A stretch of DNA of 64,000 bases from Nephrocerus scutellatus (taxonomy: Eukaryota; Arthropoda; Insecta; Diptera; Pipunculidae). Location: positions 26,895,462 through 26,959,461 of the forward strand of contig OX352763.1 of the NCBI GenBank assembly GCA_947095585.1, written 5' to 3'. Under the pieces are notes generated by a model. It worked only from the letters and a program-made list of their open reading frames with translations. It made no database searches and was not told the DNA's origin. A program made the translations under genes and the position numbers. Positions 34,205 to 45,583 of this stretch are shown here, piece by piece (the first letter of the stretch is position 1; each line of letters begins with the position of its first letter).

Positions 34205-35330
34205 TATCTGGATATATTTACTTGTATTATAACATTGGTCATGGTCAATCTGTATAGTCGTGTCAGTTTATTTGGCGAATTCCCTCACGGCTTTAAAAAG
34301 CTCTAGCATAGGCGGTTAGTCATAGGGGGCCCAAGCGGTGTCTGGACCTCTTACATTATACATTATATACACTACACACTAGTGTATACACTGATTACAT
34401 TGTTATACGCCAGAGACCAATCGACAGTCGAAAAAAGGTTTTTCTTCGGGTGGATTTGCTCCGAAGAAGGCCGGAAAGGTCATGGCCACGATTTTTTGGG
34501 ATTCGAAAGGAATAATTCTTATGGACTTTTTGCGGAAAGGAAGAAGAAGAAGAAAGAAAGGAATCTTGAAGGAGTCTAAGTAGTCATAGGGGGTCTCGAG
34601 GGAGTTTTGTGAGGATATTTTGTGTGGTCTTGAGCGAGTGGTCTTGAGGGGATGATGAGAATTTGGATTTTGGGTCTTAAGAAGATTTTTAGGGTGTCTT
34701 GTGGTGGTCTTGATGGGTTTTTGATAGTGTCGTGAGTCTTGAGGGTGTTTTTTATTTGTTCTAAAGTGGGTGAGATTGTTTTAAGGTTCATAAGGGGGTC
34801 GTAACGTGGTCTTAACGGGGTCTTGACAGTTATTTTCAGGGTGGTCTTGATGGGGGTCTCTAGGTGGTCTTGAGGGGTTTTTTAGACCGTCCTTTGGTCC
34901 TTTCGAGGTATTTTGGAAGTCTTTTGATGGTATTTTGGGGGACTTGATTTGTCTGGGACACTGGTATACGCAAATAACAACTTGAGCGTATGCGGCCATT
35001 CTGTCTTCAAATATAGAGGAGAACGACTTATACGCGGTACTCAAAATCGTTATAACACTATAATGGCTGCATGTTGTGATATCTCCTTTCTTATGTATCG
35101 GGCATAGTATGACACTTCGCCAGTCGGCTGGCATAGTTACGAGTACTTCCTCACGTACTTGTTCTTGAAGGTTATGGCATTACTCAAAACTTAATCAGCT
35201 TCTTATACCAAAGCGTTATTGGTTCCGAGTCGATATACTCGTATCACTTACTTCTTCTATGCTTAGTGGTAGCAGTATTTCGTGGTCGTCCACCATTGCT
35301 GGAGCCTCTAATTCCTCAGTTAGTGTCTTA
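34205..35330 (-). mobile_element. Family A non-LTR retrotransposon fragments split by a minisatellite-bearing insert
   Basis: 34225-34312 matches the element region that contains CATAGTCGTGTCAGTTTATT, and 34961-35330 matches the next part, on the minus strand PADWRSVILCPIHKKGDIT and LSTAYKSFSSIFEDRMAAYA. In the copy at 45.9-46.1 kb these two parts are separated by only about 100 bp; here 650 bp of unrelated DNA lies between them, including the G-rich array at 34575-34960. The insert therefore arrived after the retroelement and removed a small piece of it. Confidence 0.75.
34575..34960. repeat. G-rich minisatellite, GGTCTTGAG-type, second array
   Basis: Degenerate units such as GTGGTCTTGAGGGG, GGGTCTTGA and GGTCTTGATGGGG, clearly the same type as the 1-kb array at 6.9-7.9 kb. 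It lies inside a family A retroelement. Confidence 0.85.
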
Positions 35331-36364
35331 GCTATATGTACGAATATATCCAGCAAATTGCATCGTATTCTGTTCTATTTATATTTCCGTGTCCATTTTA
35401 TATACGCCCAGCACTTTGACTATCTTGATGTGTCTGAACTTAATGACTATTCGGTCGTTCGCTTTAAAGTGATTTCCGATTTACTTTTGAATTTACAGCA
35501 ATTAACGTTTTCAATATATATACTTCTTGAAAACCACAACAACAACATAACTTCGTGTGCTGTAACTTATGTTCGCTAGTTTCATTAGCTAATGGAAATT
35601 CCGATTTTTATCTTCTTTTTTTTTATTAAAAGAAAGAAAGAAAGTTTACGTCGCTCGCTCGCTTTGCACGCACCATTGTGACTTAATTGCTACCCACCTT
35701 GACAGCCTGAAACGCAAATCATTGGCGTATTGTTGTGGCACATGCCAATTATTACAACAAATCTGTTTTTAAAATAAATGCATTATACATTAAAGTAAAT
35801 GCTGCAAATAAAATGCATGTAAATTATTGCATAAGCTTAGTAAGATGTGATACTTTCTCGGGATATTTGTATGCTGGAATACGTGTTAACGTTTGTTAAT
35901 TTGCGAATAACAAAAGCTACTAGAAAATGTCTTTTTGTCTGTTGATTTATACCTTTTAATTTTAAAGATATTTACATTCTACCGAACGTGCAAACTCTTT
36001 GGTTTGAACCCTTTGTTATCGAGTAATTTACATAGGCTACACCTTAAGGCACGTTTTTCGTCAATTTCTCGATTATTTGACTAAAATTTGTTACATTTTG
36101 AAATATGTAGATAATTTCGAACGCGTGTGCTTTTCCATCTCTACTTTATGAAGTATTCTGATGTGATTGAAAAAAATTGCGTTACTGCAGCCAGTGCACA
36201 AAACCTTAGACTTACGTACTTTCTTTACTATAAGTCTAATGGTAATTACAAAAAATATCTCGAATAATCACGAAAACTCTTTAAACAGGGGTTTCGAAAA
36301 TTTTTTGAGCTTCCTGACGGCAACGTTTTGCATCTAACCTTGCTTAACATAACAAAATGGAGAG
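35331..36364. other. Unassigned spacer
   Basis: No gene recognised. AAAGAAAGAAAGAAAG at 35630 is a short tetranucleotide run. Confidence 0.45.
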
Positions 36365-36690
36365 AAATATGCTATAAGTCTTAAACCAATCTATAGTCAT
36401 TCTATAATAACCCTTTAATTCTAAAATCGTTCTATAACCAATCTATGAACCTATCGTTATAGTATAATTATCCTATAAATAACCCATAACCATCCCATAG
36501 CTATCCCATAACCCTCCCATAACCATCCCATAACCATCACTTAATAATTCTGTAGTCCATTTAAATAACATCCATAAACATCTGTTATAAACATAACCAT
36601 AATAATCTGTTAACTTCCTATAATTATTCTATAAACATTCTCATAATCATCCTTTAACTATCCTATGATCATCCTATAATCTTTCTACAA
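36365..36690. repeat. Degenerate minisatellite, CCCATAACCAT-type
   Basis: About 325 bp of 11-15-bp units such as CCCATAACCATC, CCTATAATCAT and TTCTATAACCA, cleanest at 36485-36540 (CCCATAACCATCCCATAGCT and repeats). No coding content. Confidence 0.85.
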
Positions 36691-39239
36691 TTCTAAATAG
36701 TAACGGTCCTTAAAAGTTTACTTCCAACGTACCTAATGAAGTTTCATGACCCATGTTAATGAAGGTTACAAGGACTGTTGCAGCGTCGTCGGTCTTTCTT
36801 CTCCTTATGTAGGCAGGTAGGGTGTATTTTGGTGGGTCTTATTTAAGTAGGGTACTATAATTGTTATGAAAATTGTAGGTTGAGCTGGGATGACCAGCAG
36901 CCCGCAGAGAATATGAGATCCGCTATTGCACTTTAAGTTCTTCCAAGTTCGTGTGCACAGGATTAAGAAGTGTAATTTTTTTGTAAGTCTGTTTCTTCGT
37001 TTTTTTTTTACAACTTTCTGGTTCAACATTTATTGTGAAACAACATCCTATCCTGATCGACTATCCCATGCAATAAACTCGAACACCAAAGATCTGCGAC
37101 TTGTCCAATAAAAATCTTTATGCTCGTTAGATAGAAGTTTGAAGTCTCATAAAAAAGTTGAAACATAACTATCTACGAGTATCTTTGTAGGTAAACGGCC
37201 GGCCTTATGTGTTTTTGTTTTGTGTGTATTTTCACTATTAGCTTCACTGCAGGTGTTTATTGTTTACCTCGTTGTTGTTTTGTGTGAAACGTTCACTTGA
37301 CAACATCAAGAAAACCAGAGAGTTTAGTTTGGGAGACACCACATCCCATCCTCTCTCTCTCGCTCTTCTCTGTGTATGGTGTATGGTGTTTATGAAGCAC
37401 TCACTCTTTTGCTGGTGCTTTGCATTTGCCAACAATAACCTTAACGGTGTTAGCTTGACATTCCGGTCGCTGATTACGCAGTGGCCCCTCCGCTTGCTGT
37501 CTACTTTGGTCTTGGGGTTATTCACTTTGATAGCGCCGTTGAAGAAATGAGAGACGACGACCGACGTAACATGACAACAAGACAAGTCCCAAACAAAACA
37601 ATTAGGACGCTGTGTCTGTTATGATGAAGTGTAGGAAGGGAAGATGGTCGTGAAGACAGCAAAAAATCACACACAGTACCGCAGTAAAATTTATCATCGC
37701 TTTAGTTTTGGTGAAGTTTTTGCTTTACCGGTTTTACGTTTCTTCATCGTTATCTCGCGGTAAAAGTTTCTTTGCACAAAACGCCATCGAGAGTCGCTGA
37801 GTGAATCATCTTTGGATTCAACCTTTAGCTGACGAGTAGTTGGAGATTTTCTTTTGGTCAATGGTTATAATCAAATTCTTATAGCACACTGCAGTGTATC
37901 TCAAAGATGTTTGACAGTAGACTAGACAGTAGAGATCATCGCGCCCATTTGAGATAGATGGACCCTAAATTGTGGTTTGAGTTTCGCTATTCAAGGTTTT
38001 TTCTGTTTGTCATAACACAGCCGGGATTTTATCGCAAACTAATCCGACAGATCCGACCCGATCATCTCGATCTCCTTAGTGATCGTTTTTTTTTTCTACA
38101 AACAACTGCAACTGACAAACGATCGTCTATTGCTGCTGCCTTGAGGTATTTGCCATATTTTCCACTTAATATTTCAAGATCTAGATCTAAAATGGGAAAT
38201 TATAGGAGAAGACAGCAGGGAATTAACGAGTAATATGGGAGATTTTTATTCGCTCTTGGAATTTGCTGCCTGCCAGTGCTTGTCGCGCCTGTTCGACGGA
38301 TAAAAATGCTGCATTGTCATCACATCACAACCACTACTGATCGTGATCGATCGGTCGATCGGCAGGCGCAATTTTTTTTCTTCTTCCATTTTCTTCCAGA
38401 TGATAACTAATAGATAGACTGCGAGAAAATATTCTATTTATGGTCAATTTTCTTGTCTCAGTTTGGTTAAAATATGGCCGCAGTCTTCGTTTCATGGCCA
38501 CAACCAGAAAACACAATAATTTATATGGAAACTTGGGAGAAACTAAATCTCTAATAACTCTCCTCCTCACAGCCGAGTAAAGAAAAATAGTAACCATTTT
38601 TTTTTGCAATTGCCATTGCAGTTGAAATCATTATCTGGTTATTGTTATATGATGGTTGTGGTTATTAAGAGTGTATCGTTTCCACTAAGTTGTACTTGTA
38701 CTTTGGATTAATGCCTCAAGTAAAATTGGATGCCGCACACAACCATTCTGATTTGTTGTAAAACAAGCAAACTATGTGTTATATCTATCCATCCGATAAT
38801 ATGCGCGTTAGTACAATAGTCAACTGATTTTCTTAATCTTCTAAAATCTAGAGCAATGATTTAGATAAAATTTCGTTAAAGCTACGCGATTATAAGTAAA
38901 AGAGTAACAACAATTCGATAAAAATGATAGAGTAGGGAAGGTTGGTAGAGTAACGGATCCCGCTGCGAGAGGTTAAATTGACGCTTAAGTGCACCATTTT
39001 GTTACCATAGAGCTCGAGACTTATTTATTTTGGCGGTTTTTAAATCCAGCCTATAGCGTTCAGGTGCGAGTTCAGTTCGATAATCCTAAACTGTGAAAAC
39101 TCTTTCAGGTCGGCGAAGAATGGTTTGCTGAAAATGCGGAGTTTGGAATCTGCTGGGCCGGACATCTGCCAAGATAGTAGATAAAAGTTTATTTTTCATT
39201 TCCCCCCTACATCTTCTAAAGAAGGTGTTATGTGGGATT
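36691..39239. other. Long unassigned stretch
   Basis: About 2.5 kb. At 37244-37585 open frames exist on both strands, so coding is doubtful. 37620-37850 and 38080-38600 look single-copy and contain clustered GATC words (for example 38060-38082 and 38340-38362), possibly regulatory, but nothing is recognisable. Confidence 0.35.
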
Positions 39240-39840
39240 TTATTGAAAACTTTTATTTAACTTGACTTGACCCCTTTTTGTCTGTATTTTCGACCACTTT
39301 GAGGTCCTTTTTAACCACCCTCCACACGACCTAGAGAGCTGAAATTTTATGAGTGTCTTAGGTCCAAAATAGCATTTTTTATATTCCGTATGACGCGTGT
39401 TGCGTGTCGCGTGTGGCGCGTGTGATGGGTTGATTTTCTTTTCGACTTCTTTGAGGTCCTTTTTAACTAACTTCTACACGACCTAGAGAGATGAAATTTT
39501 GTGAGTGTCTAAGTCCAAAATAGCATTTTTTATATTCCGAGTATGACGCTTGTCGCGTGTGGTGCGTGTGATGGGTTGACATTTTTTTTTCGACTTCTTT
39601 GAGGTCCTATTTAAAAAACTTCCACATGAACTAAAAAGCCGAAATTTTGTGAATACAGTCCAAAATATCCATTTTTTATATTTCGAGTATGACGCGTGTC
39701 GCGTGTTATGGGTTGACATTTTTTTTCCTACTTTTTTTTAGGTCCTTTTTAACCACCTTCCACACAAGCTAGAGAGTTGAAATTGTTGAATTGTGAGTAT
39801 CTAAGTCCAAAATAGCACTTTATATATTCCACATATGATT
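39240..39840. repeat. ~150-bp tandem repeat, four units
   Basis: Units begin near CGAC..CTTTGAGGTCC at 39291, 39443 and 39591, and at about 39728. Each has CACACGACCTAGAGAG, GAAATTTTGTGAGTGTCT, AAGTCCAAAATAGCATTTTT and a GACGCGTGTCGCGTGTGG-like segment. The unit drifts (152, 148, ~137 bp). A related, inverted single copy lies at 50.87-51.01 kb. Confidence 0.85.
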
Positions 39841-40852
39841 CCATTATTACTCTTGACCTGCCATCAGCTCAAACGTAACTTAGTTTCCTGGGATTTGCTT
39901 TCTACCAGTATGGTGTACAAGGTGTATGAGCAATAACGACGAATAAGATAAGAATCATGTGTAATTGAGGGTGGTTAGCAGAGTGTTAGAATGGTCAGCA
40001 TACGTTCTATTTAATCTGAATACCGATTGTTCATAAGTCGGTTACTTCAGTCAATAAATAGCTCTTTTTATTTCTCCTTCTAATTTTCACAACAATTTGC
40101 ATTAAAATCAATTTTATGCTAAATTACTGTTGATAATTTTGTTGCTGGATCGTTTCACGCCGTATCTCTTCTGTAGCTTTTCTCTGTTGTGGTAACTAAT
40201 ATTTCTTCCCATAATGATTGCAATCAGCAAATCTGCAGTTCTAGTTGCCACACAATGGGATCGGATACAATTACCGGGAAGTTACCGAGCTGTTCTATTA
40301 TTACGACGTCATACAACGATTCCAAGTCCAAGATTTTCCTAACGAACCGAACCGTTCATTGTGCCCATTCATCGTACAAGTGTAAAGGTATCATTATCTA
40401 ACTTGGATCAGCACACACACACATGGGATTCTACTTCCTTATGTGTACATTGTAAAAACCACAAGTGGGAACTTCAAATTTAATTAAGATTCCAACTCGG
40501 CTATTAAAGTATATGCAAAGTTCATTGAAAAATAATTTAAAGTACCTACAATTAATTATGGCCATCTAACGCAAACCAATCCATGTATTAAAACATGGGG
40601 TGATAATAAGATAGTGACTTCACTAATCTCCCTTTTTAAAAAATTTACGTTTCAACTTAATACATTGATTGGTCGATAAATCAGAAAGGAAAAGTCAAAG
40701 AGGTCAACACTGCCTCAACCAGCCTTCTTATTGTTATTCTTTGGTTGTACAATGTAAATCAGTTTGATTCGCATAAAATCTTTATTGCCGAAATCATTCA
40801 TTTAGGTAATTCTTCAGGGCATCCTAGTCTAGGCTATCTTTCAAACAAATAC
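39841..40852. other. Unassigned spacer
   Basis: No recognised gene. Frames at 40189-40401 and 40745-40936 have no motif. Confidence 0.4.
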
Positions 40853-40854
40853 TA

Positions 40855-42164
40855 CAGGGTGACTGACACGAAGTGTTACCAAAACAAAACGCTACAGCAT
40901 TTTTATTTTTTGATGAATTTTATTGAATCAAAGTAAAAAATGTTCACAAATATTTAAATTTTCGATTAGCATTAGCAGTTTTCGATTTGGCCACCTTTAG
41001 CCGCGATTATGGCCTTCAAACGGCCGACAAAGCTATTGCATGCAGCACGAAAGTGGCTCTGCGGTATTTTGGCCCATTCCCGGCGAAGCGCTTGCTTGAG
41101 ATGATCGACACTTTGGTATTTTTTTGTCCCAACCTAGCTCTTCAAAATACCCCAAACCGAGAAATCTAGAGGATTTGCATCCGGTAAATTTGGTTGCCAT
41201 TGGGCAGTGGAAATGAACCGCGCAACGTTGTTTCTCACCCAATCTTGATTGATGCGCGCTTTATTACTCGTCGCCGAGTTCTGTTGAAATGTCCAGGCTC
41301 TGCGGCCGAAATGTTTTTGTGCCCAAGGCTTCAACGCTCCCTCCAACACATGATCCCGATAAATTTGAGCATTTATCTTGATGTCACGGTCCGAAAAAAC
41401 GAGCGGTGAATGGCTTTCGGCCGCTACGGCGGCCCAAACCATTACCATCGGCGGCGCTTGGTTTCGAGTGGCAATCCGTTGGTCCAAATTTTTAGTAGAG
41501 CGGCCGGGCAAGTAAATCCGGTCGTTTTGCTGGTTCACATATTGCTCAATAAGAAATGGTCGGCTAATCGGAGAAAATCAAATTCGGCAAATCGCCACTT
41601 TCGTGCAAGCGTAACAACTCCTTTTCTCTTTCCACTCTAACGTTTTTTTGAGCATTGGTGAGACCACGCGTTTTTTGGAATTTCAAGGCCTTTAGTTCAA
41701 GATGATCTTTCAATATGTGCTGCATCCGTTCGAGCGAAATGTTCGCCACACGAGCCATTTTTCTGACGCTAAGGCGCGGTTTCCGAGCCAATTTGGCCTT
41801 AACCTTCCGAATGATATCCGGCGATGTTGCAGTGCGTTTCGGTCCACCACCATGGCGTTTTGCAATGCTGTCAGTATCGTTATAACGATTTATGGTGCAA
41901 TACACAAACATTTTATTCACATGCAGATGTTTTAATTGGTTAACAATCTGCGGCTGTGGTTTTCCAGCCAAATATAGAGCAATCACACTATTACGCTTGA
42001 ATTCCATTGCGGATAACTTTTTTCTGAATATTTCCCACTTAAATACTTTTGTACGCTTGTAAACAATTGAATGAACTGTCATTAGTGTAAATTTGAGCGC
42101 TCTGTCATCACTGGTTTGACAGCAATGACAGTTTGAAGTTGGTAACACTTCGTGTTAGTCACCC
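40855..42164 (-). mobile_element. Nearly complete DD37D (maT-like) mariner element
   Basis: It has matching ends: AGGGTGACTGACACGAAGTG then TTACC at 40856 on, and on the right the reverse complement with one change (GTTAGTCACCCT ending at 42165). TA flanks both sides (40853-40854; 42165-42166). The length of about 1.3 kb and the single minus-strand transposase frame fit an intact-length element. Recovery of both ends makes the boundaries unusually secure for this window. Confidence 0.9.
40972..42007 (-). pseudogene. DD37D mariner transposase pseudogene
   Basis: The start is an ATG at 42007 (MEFKRNSVIALYLAGKPQPQ) and the end a TAA at 40972 after KAIIAAKGGQIENC, about 345 codons, normal for the family. 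Helix-turn-helix parts are visible (HVNKMFVYCTINRYN, GGGPKRTATSPDI, KPRLSVRKMARVANISLERM). LRLHESGDLPNLIFSD carries the first catalytic Asp. A one-base deletion directly after it shifts the frame to RPFLIEQYVNQQND. Then come PPMVMVWAAVAAE and TFQQNSATSNKARINQDW, where Asn replaces the second catalytic Asp, and PNLPDANPLDFSVWGILKS. From that Asn to the Asp of PLDF there are 37 residues in between. A stop follows ILKS, after which the C-terminus continues in frame (SVDHLKQALRREWAKIPQSH). Three independent lesions: inactive but young-looking. Confidence 0.88.
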
Positions 42165-42214
42165 TAGGAGATTATATAATTATTATCCAAATATTAAAGG
42201 ATAGTTTCAGGATA

Positions 42215-42300
42215 CATATTTATGGGATAAATTTCAGAAAACGTTGTTGGAAGGTCAGGACCGAATCCCGGCGCCAAACATGGTAATGATGATGATAAGG
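42215..42300 (+). mobile_element. Possible GAT-tailed retroelement 3' tip
   Basis: AAGGTCAGGACCGAATCCCG then GCGCCAAACATGGTAATGAT, ending in a GATGATGAT run, resembles in layout the family A 3' ends at 10.0 and 21.8 kb. Too short for certainty. Confidence 0.35.
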
Positions 42301-43346
42301 TTACTGTGATATTTTAATTACCAAATGACTGTAGTATCTGCTTTGATTAGTATAACGGAATGCACTGAAATGTTCATGTTTCCTTTTTTTGCAAATAAAA
42401 AAAAAAACAAACTTATATCAGGTTTGCGGTCATGCCATTAGTTTTACTTAAAAACGTTGTGACAAAATTAAAATACCACTACGTTTCGTTCTGAAACGGA
42501 AATACGTTCGTTTGCCCGATGTAATTGAGATGCAAATGCAAACTTAACACGACGCGACAGCAGGCAGCGAGCGATTATCCAGGCGACGACGGAAATACGG
42601 TGTCATTTGATTTCATTTCGCATCCAGACAGTAGCAGAAATGCAATTTGACAAACGTGCTGCAACGAAACGCAGTAAGAGCGATCGCACTGCAGCACTGC
42701 ATAAATTTTCCGTCGACGAAAGACACCAACAAAACCCTACGATTAACTGCTCTTCCGTGTCAGTCAGAACTTAAGACGTCTACCTGATCTCAGGTGTCGC
42801 CGTTTCCGGGTGGTATCTACTTGTCCAACTTTTTTTCTTCAATTTTCTTTCAAATGCCAACACAGTTAGAAATTTCACATTGAATTCTTGGCATTCTCTC
42901 TTGCACAGCAGTGAAGTTCTATTATTATTATTATGCAAATAGCGTTGCCGAGCAAGTGAAGATCAACATCAACACCAACACGCTCACAAATTCTAACACA
43001 GATAATGTTGAAGGTTTGCATGGAATGTGTTGCAACGCACAAATGTGAATGTTATCTCCTAAGATGCTTGTGAAAAATCTAACGCCGCTTGCCAACGATA
43101 TTTTTGCATAACAACACACAACGCACAATAACAACCTGTTGTTTAGTATTTCGTTGAGAACTTTCACAAATCATCATAGAGTCGCACACGGAACACTAAT
43201 TGGATCAATGCTCTTCATTTATGATGGAACTTTGCCTTGGAAAATAGTTTAGAATTTTCATAAATTAACATAAAGTCCATTGATCTTCTTTCAACCTTGC
43301 GTGCTTCAGGTTAAAAGTATTAATGAATTAATTTGGAAATTTCTTC
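42301..43346. other. Unassigned spacer
   Basis: No recognised gene. 42540-42780 has higher GC (CGACGCGACAGCAGGCAGCG) than its surroundings and might be single-copy host sequence. Confidence 0.4.
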
Positions 43347-43399
43347 TTCCCTGCTCAGTTCACCATAATAACAATACACATGATGAACTGAGCAGGGAA
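43347..43399. repeat. Perfect 16-bp hairpin with 21-base loop
   Basis: TTCCCTGCTCAGTTCA at 43347-43362 is exactly repeated in reverse complement at 43384-43399. The loop is 21 bases. No poly-T stretch follows. Function unknown. Confidence 0.85.
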
Positions 43400-44579
43400 T
43401 CCACCAAAACTTGTTAACTATAACTGTTTTTTATTCTATTTTTTAAACAACTAGTTCTTTAACTCAAGTCCTAAGCCCTTTTCAAGAATTTGGTATCATC
43501 ATTTACAAATCTTAGTAACACTCACCTAGGAAATTAAGAAACGCCTGTTCCTCGCATTTGGTTATCCGAAAATCCCTATAAAACACCGAATAATCAAATG
43601 ACTGTCCCTTGTTCAAGAGGTAGTCCATCATTAATTTGGACTGTAGAGCTCGCTGAAGACCCACCGGTCCTGGATCGGTCGCCAAAAAAAATAAAAAGAT
43701 ATGATTAGAAAGCTCTTTCAAACTTTGTTGTCGAAAATGGATAAAACGTCCCATTAAAAATGTTTAACGTGCCACAGTGTCATTTGCAAAAAACGTGCCA
43801 TAATGGTACGATTGTGCCACTTTGTCAACGCTGGTCACACATGAATTGGTCTCATTTCAATGCGAACTAACAACAGTGTATCTTTGTGTATCAGGATAGC
43901 ACCCATGATCTGCATTTTAAGAGCAACATAGTTGAAACAACAATAGCACATATTGATTGTATCCATGCGCACAATTGCTCAATCGCATGGTATCTAACTG
44001 CAAACAACAACAACGAAACGTCTTAGCTGTTCTGGAGATCATTAACTGATATAGGCTATGTAGCGTAAAAAATCGGGTTTTGTCTTTCAAGGCGGTCTTC
44101 ATGAGAGGAATACTCCGACTGGACAGTACATGGAAATAATTATTTTTCAGTGAACTGCACTGCATTGGAACAATTTAACTTTGCCTACATATATGGTATT
44201 CTGCAAACTCCAGTTTGTAGAAGGAGGTACTGCGACTTGCTGAGGTATTTTCTGCATAATATTAGCTTTTATATCTACGACTAAATAAATTCCAAACTAT
44301 TTGTAGTCAGTCAACAGTCAGTGCTATTGCTACCGCAATGATCAGTCAACCGCTCAGTCGAAAATTCTTCGTCTGCTCGCAACTCCAGTAACATTCGACC
44401 AATTGTATTACAACAACTTGTAGTAGCAGGGTAACAACGAACCGCAACAGACAGCCTTAGCGAGGTAATGGTGAATTATTTGCTGGAGTTAGTTTCAACG
44501 CTCTCTGCGTCCAAGTGTTACAGTGCACTTACAATCAATGACGCCGTCAGTTTATTAGTTTATGGAAAATAAAAAATAG
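43400..44579. other. Unassigned spacer
   Basis: No recognised gene. A frame at 43512-43754 (minus) shows no family resemblance. Confidence 0.4.
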
Positions 44580-44669
44580 TGTTAGGCTACAGCATAAATG
44601 CCAGGAAATACCAGACGTTCAGAGGCTACCTGCTCCAAAACAATAATTTGAGCCGCATGCCTAGTATGA

Positions 44670-44768
44670 TGATGATGATGATAATGATGATAAATGGGGT
44701 GTATACTAGTAGCACTGCGATCCATGTGGATCTATTGCGCTTCCCCCTACCTTGTGCTTTAGAGATAG
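44670..44768 (-). mobile_element. 3' tail of an RNase H-bearing non-LTR element
   Basis: A TGATGATGATGATGATAATG tract is followed by AGCACTGCGATCCATGTGGA and TCTATTGCGCTTCCCCCTAC. The same words in the same order lie at 61557-61640, where an RNase H domain follows. This is a heavily 5'-truncated copy, joined directly to the 3' end of another antisense element. Confidence 0.7.
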
Positions 44769-45583
44769 GTAGTTAGATAGATAGATTTTATTCATTTACA
44801 ATAATTGATTAACAAAATACAAGTTTATAATTCTTCGAGTTATGCACTTCTGTATATTAATGCTTTTTGACAATAGTTGTGCAGTTTGTTCCAGTTCGTG
44901 CCGTTTTAAATCATCCCCATATCTTCCTACTGCAGGGTTCCCTTATCAAAAAGCTGACACCTAAGTTCGCTTAGAATTGGACACTTGCCCAAGAAGTGAA
45001 AGGTGTCCTCTCTTTCTCGTATATTACATAAGGAGCAAATGACTGGTAAATCTTCACGGTGTGGTAGGAATCTGCAAGTAACTGCCATTCATCGAACCAA
45101 ATTATTGTAACCTGTTTTTTATCATTCTCTGCAAGCTCTCCGGTGAGTGTGCAAGAAGGACTTAATCATCTGCATATAGCAGAGCTTAAATGGGAATTCC
45201 ACCAATTGTTATACCCCCACATAGAGCTTCTGTTATGTCATCAATAAACATCACAAATGCTTGTGGGCTAAAGTTGCATCCCTGTTTTAGCCCCATTATT
45301 GTTTCAAAGAAATCTGATAATTGTTTTCCATCCCATACGGCTGAAGACGTATTTTCATATATCTTTTCGATCAGTTTTCCAAACTGTCTGGATAGCCTAC
45401 GATTGTACAGTTTGTAGAAAAGTGCACTTCTGTCTTCTGTGTCGAAAGCCGCATTGAGGTCTACGAAGAACGCATACAATTTCTTCTTTGTTCTAATGTA
45501 GTTCAGCGCAACTGTTGTGAGTATGAAGATTTGGTCCGTTGTTGAGTAATTTGCTCGAAATTGAATTTGATCTTGGGTTTCTA
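44769..45583 (-). mobile_element. Non-LTR retrotransposon (family B) RT fragment, antisense
   Basis: 45583-45186 is open on the minus strand and reads TQDQIQFRANYSTTDQIFIL, FFVDLNAAFDTEDRSALFYK, YENTSSAVWDGKQLSDFFET and IMGLKQGCNFSPQAFVMFID. These are RT finger-palm motifs with the first catalytic-region Asp in FFVDL. Further left ALLYADD (about 45183-45163), followed by a stop, and VLLAHSPESLQRMI mark the catalytic box and thumb. The fragment begins exactly where family A sequence breaks off. Confidence 0.8.

Noticed and set aside
37244..37585. Overlapping open frames on both strands (113 and 96 codons)
   Set aside because: Mutual shadows with no recognisable domain; at most one could be real and nothing favours either.
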